A stretch of DNA of 12,714 nucleotides from Bacillota bacterium (GTDB lineage Bacteria; Bacillota; Clostridia; Peptostreptococcales; Anaerovoracaceae): the NCBI GenBank assembly GCA_016281165.1, contig JAEEIC010000160.1, positions 1 to 12,714 of the forward strand. The letters are read 5' to 3'. Positions 11,785 through 12,714 of the stretch are shown here, one piece after another. The first letter of the stretch is position 1, and the number at the start of each line of letters is the position of its first letter. Below the pieces are notes generated by a model, which was given only the letters and a program-made list of their open reading frames with translations, made no database searches and was not told where the DNA came from. Position numbers and translations under genes: made by a program.

Positions 11785-12714
11785 ATGTACAGGATTCTTA
11801 CGACCCTTGAATTCGAAGGCGAGACCAAGGCTGCCCTCGAGGCTGCGGCAAAGGACTGCAGCATAGTCTATACCACCCAGACTGAAGTCACTCACGACAT
11901 GCTCAAAAACGCGGACATCGTGCTGGGCAATGTGCCCGAGGCTCTCCTTCACGACCTGCCCGATCTCAAGTTCCTGCAGCTCGACTCCGCCGGCTCCGAC
12001 GGCTACGCCGCCCTGCCCCTCTTCAAAGGAGAGAACGCTCCCCTGCTCGCCAACGCCAGCGGCTGCTACGGCGTCACCATCGCGGAATTCATGGTCGGCG
12101 CCTGCATAATGCTCGTACGCCACCTGCACCAGTACAGAGACCACATGCGCCGGCATCTCTGGCAGAGAGTGGACTTTCCCGACGTGCTCTGGGGCAAGAA
12201 GGTCCTCGTCATAGGCTACGGCGACATCGGCAGCAATTTCGCCAGACTGATGAACGCCTTCGGCTGCGAGGTCTACGCCGTGAGGAGGACCAGGACCGCC
12301 GCCGCGGATTATATCAAGGAGGTCTGCACCCTCGACGAGCTGCCCAGGCTCCTGCCCATGATGGACTTCGTAGGCCTCAGCCTGCCCAACAGCCCCGCCA
12401 CGACCAAGATCATAAATAAAGACACTCTGGCCCTGATGAAGCCCTCCGCCGTCATCGTCAACGTCGGCAGAGGCAGCGCCATCGATTCCGACGCCCTCGC
12501 CGAGGCCCTCGATGCCGGCAGGCTCGGCGGCGCCGCCCTCGACGTCACCGATCCCGAGCCTCTTCCCGCCGATCATCCCCTCTGGGACTGCGAGAACTGC
12601 CTCATCACCCCGCATTCGGCCGGCCTCAAGAGACAGGCCGATCCCTTCCGGAAGATCTGCGCCAGAGCCACAGCCAACCTCGGGAACTTCCTGGCCGGAA
12701 GACCTCTGGAGAGC
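11785..12714 (+). CDS. D-isomer-specific 2-hydroxyacid dehydrogenase, 3' end beyond the window
   Basis: Open from ATG 11785 to the window edge, 310 codons without stop, nearly the full family length (about 310-340). AGGAGG lies 5 nt before the start. These enzymes interconvert D-2-hydroxy acids and 2-oxo acids with NAD(P)H. The nucleotide-binding motif is GYGDIG (144-149). The catalytic triad is complete: Arg229 in NVGRGS, Glu258 in TDPEPLP, His277 in TPHSAG. After the second Rossmann strand the sequence is VYAVRRTR (163-170), with arginines where NAD-specific members carry an acidic residue, so NADP(H) preference is inferred. Possible substrates include glyoxylate, hydroxypyruvate or branched keto acids. 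It is divergent from the MATE gene. Confidence 0.92.
   Translation, partial: MYRILTTLEFEGETKAALEAAAKDCSIVYTTQTEVTHDMLKNADIVLGNVPEALLHDLPDLKFLQLDSAGSDGYAALPLFKGENAPLLANASGCYGVTIAEFMVGACIMLVRHLHQYRDHMRRHLWQRVDFPDVLWGKKVLVIGYGDIGSNFARLMNAFGCEVYAVRRTRTAAADYIKEVCTLDELPRLLPMMDFVGLSLPNSPATTKIINKDTLALMKPSAVIVNVGRGSAIDSDALAEALDAGRLGGAALDVTDPEPLPADHPLWDCENCLITPHSAGLKRQADPFRKICARATANLGNFLAGRPLES

Noticed and set aside
11578..12615. A 345-codon open frame on the - strand at the right end
   Set aside because: The opposite strand encodes a 2-hydroxyacid dehydrogenase with its full motif set and AGGAGG start; this frame has no recognisable motif.

Overview
This 12.7 kb window is GC-rich bacterial DNA with densely packed genes on both strands and no RNA genes, mobile elements or CRISPR. 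Strong AGGAGG-type ribosome binding sites, intrinsic terminators with U-tracts, an XRE/DUF6442-like gene pair, and amino-acid and keto-acid genes without respiratory genes point to an anaerobic, probably gut-type, GC-rich Bacillota (Clostridia-like). A Synergistota-like host cannot be excluded from sequence alone. Thirteen genes are called. Two run off the window edges: a pxpA-type gene on the left and a D-2-hydroxyacid dehydrogenase on the right.

Left block (1-6230), a catabolic cluster around a divergent LysR regulator. Leftward from about 2420 run a class I aminotransferase, an aldolase of the DHDPS superfamily that looks more like 4-hydroxy-2-oxoglutarate aldolase than DapA, and the first 29 codons of pxpA (5-oxoprolinase subunit A). 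Rightward run the LysR regulator, an OFA-like MFS carrier with a perfect-consensus sigma-70 promoter, and an M20D amidohydrolase. Together they suggest uptake of an N-acyl or amide-linked amino acid or small organic acid, hydrolysis, transamination and aldol cleavage; the substrate is not evident.

Middle block (6230-7020), a small self-contained regulatory module. An XRE repressor-like protein and a three-helix membrane protein form a leftward operon. Their promoter is decorated by three copies of an 18-bp dyad with consensus TGCCAAG-TTTT-CTTGGCA, which looks like an autoregulatory operator array.

Right block (7025-12714). Leftward from about 10110 run an Mrp/NBP35 Fe-S carrier ATPase, a long CvpA-family membrane protein and a cytosolic-looking S10 serine carboxypeptidase. 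An intrinsic terminator sits between the last two. A MATE efflux pump is also leftward and is divergent from the D-2-hydroxyacid dehydrogenase.

No single novel defence or biosynthetic system is visible. The most unusual signals are regulatory: the triple operator, two intrinsic terminators placed about 20 nt upstream of a start codon with no room for a promoter, a perfect promoter that could yield a leaderless mRNA, and dyads embedded in promoter spacers.
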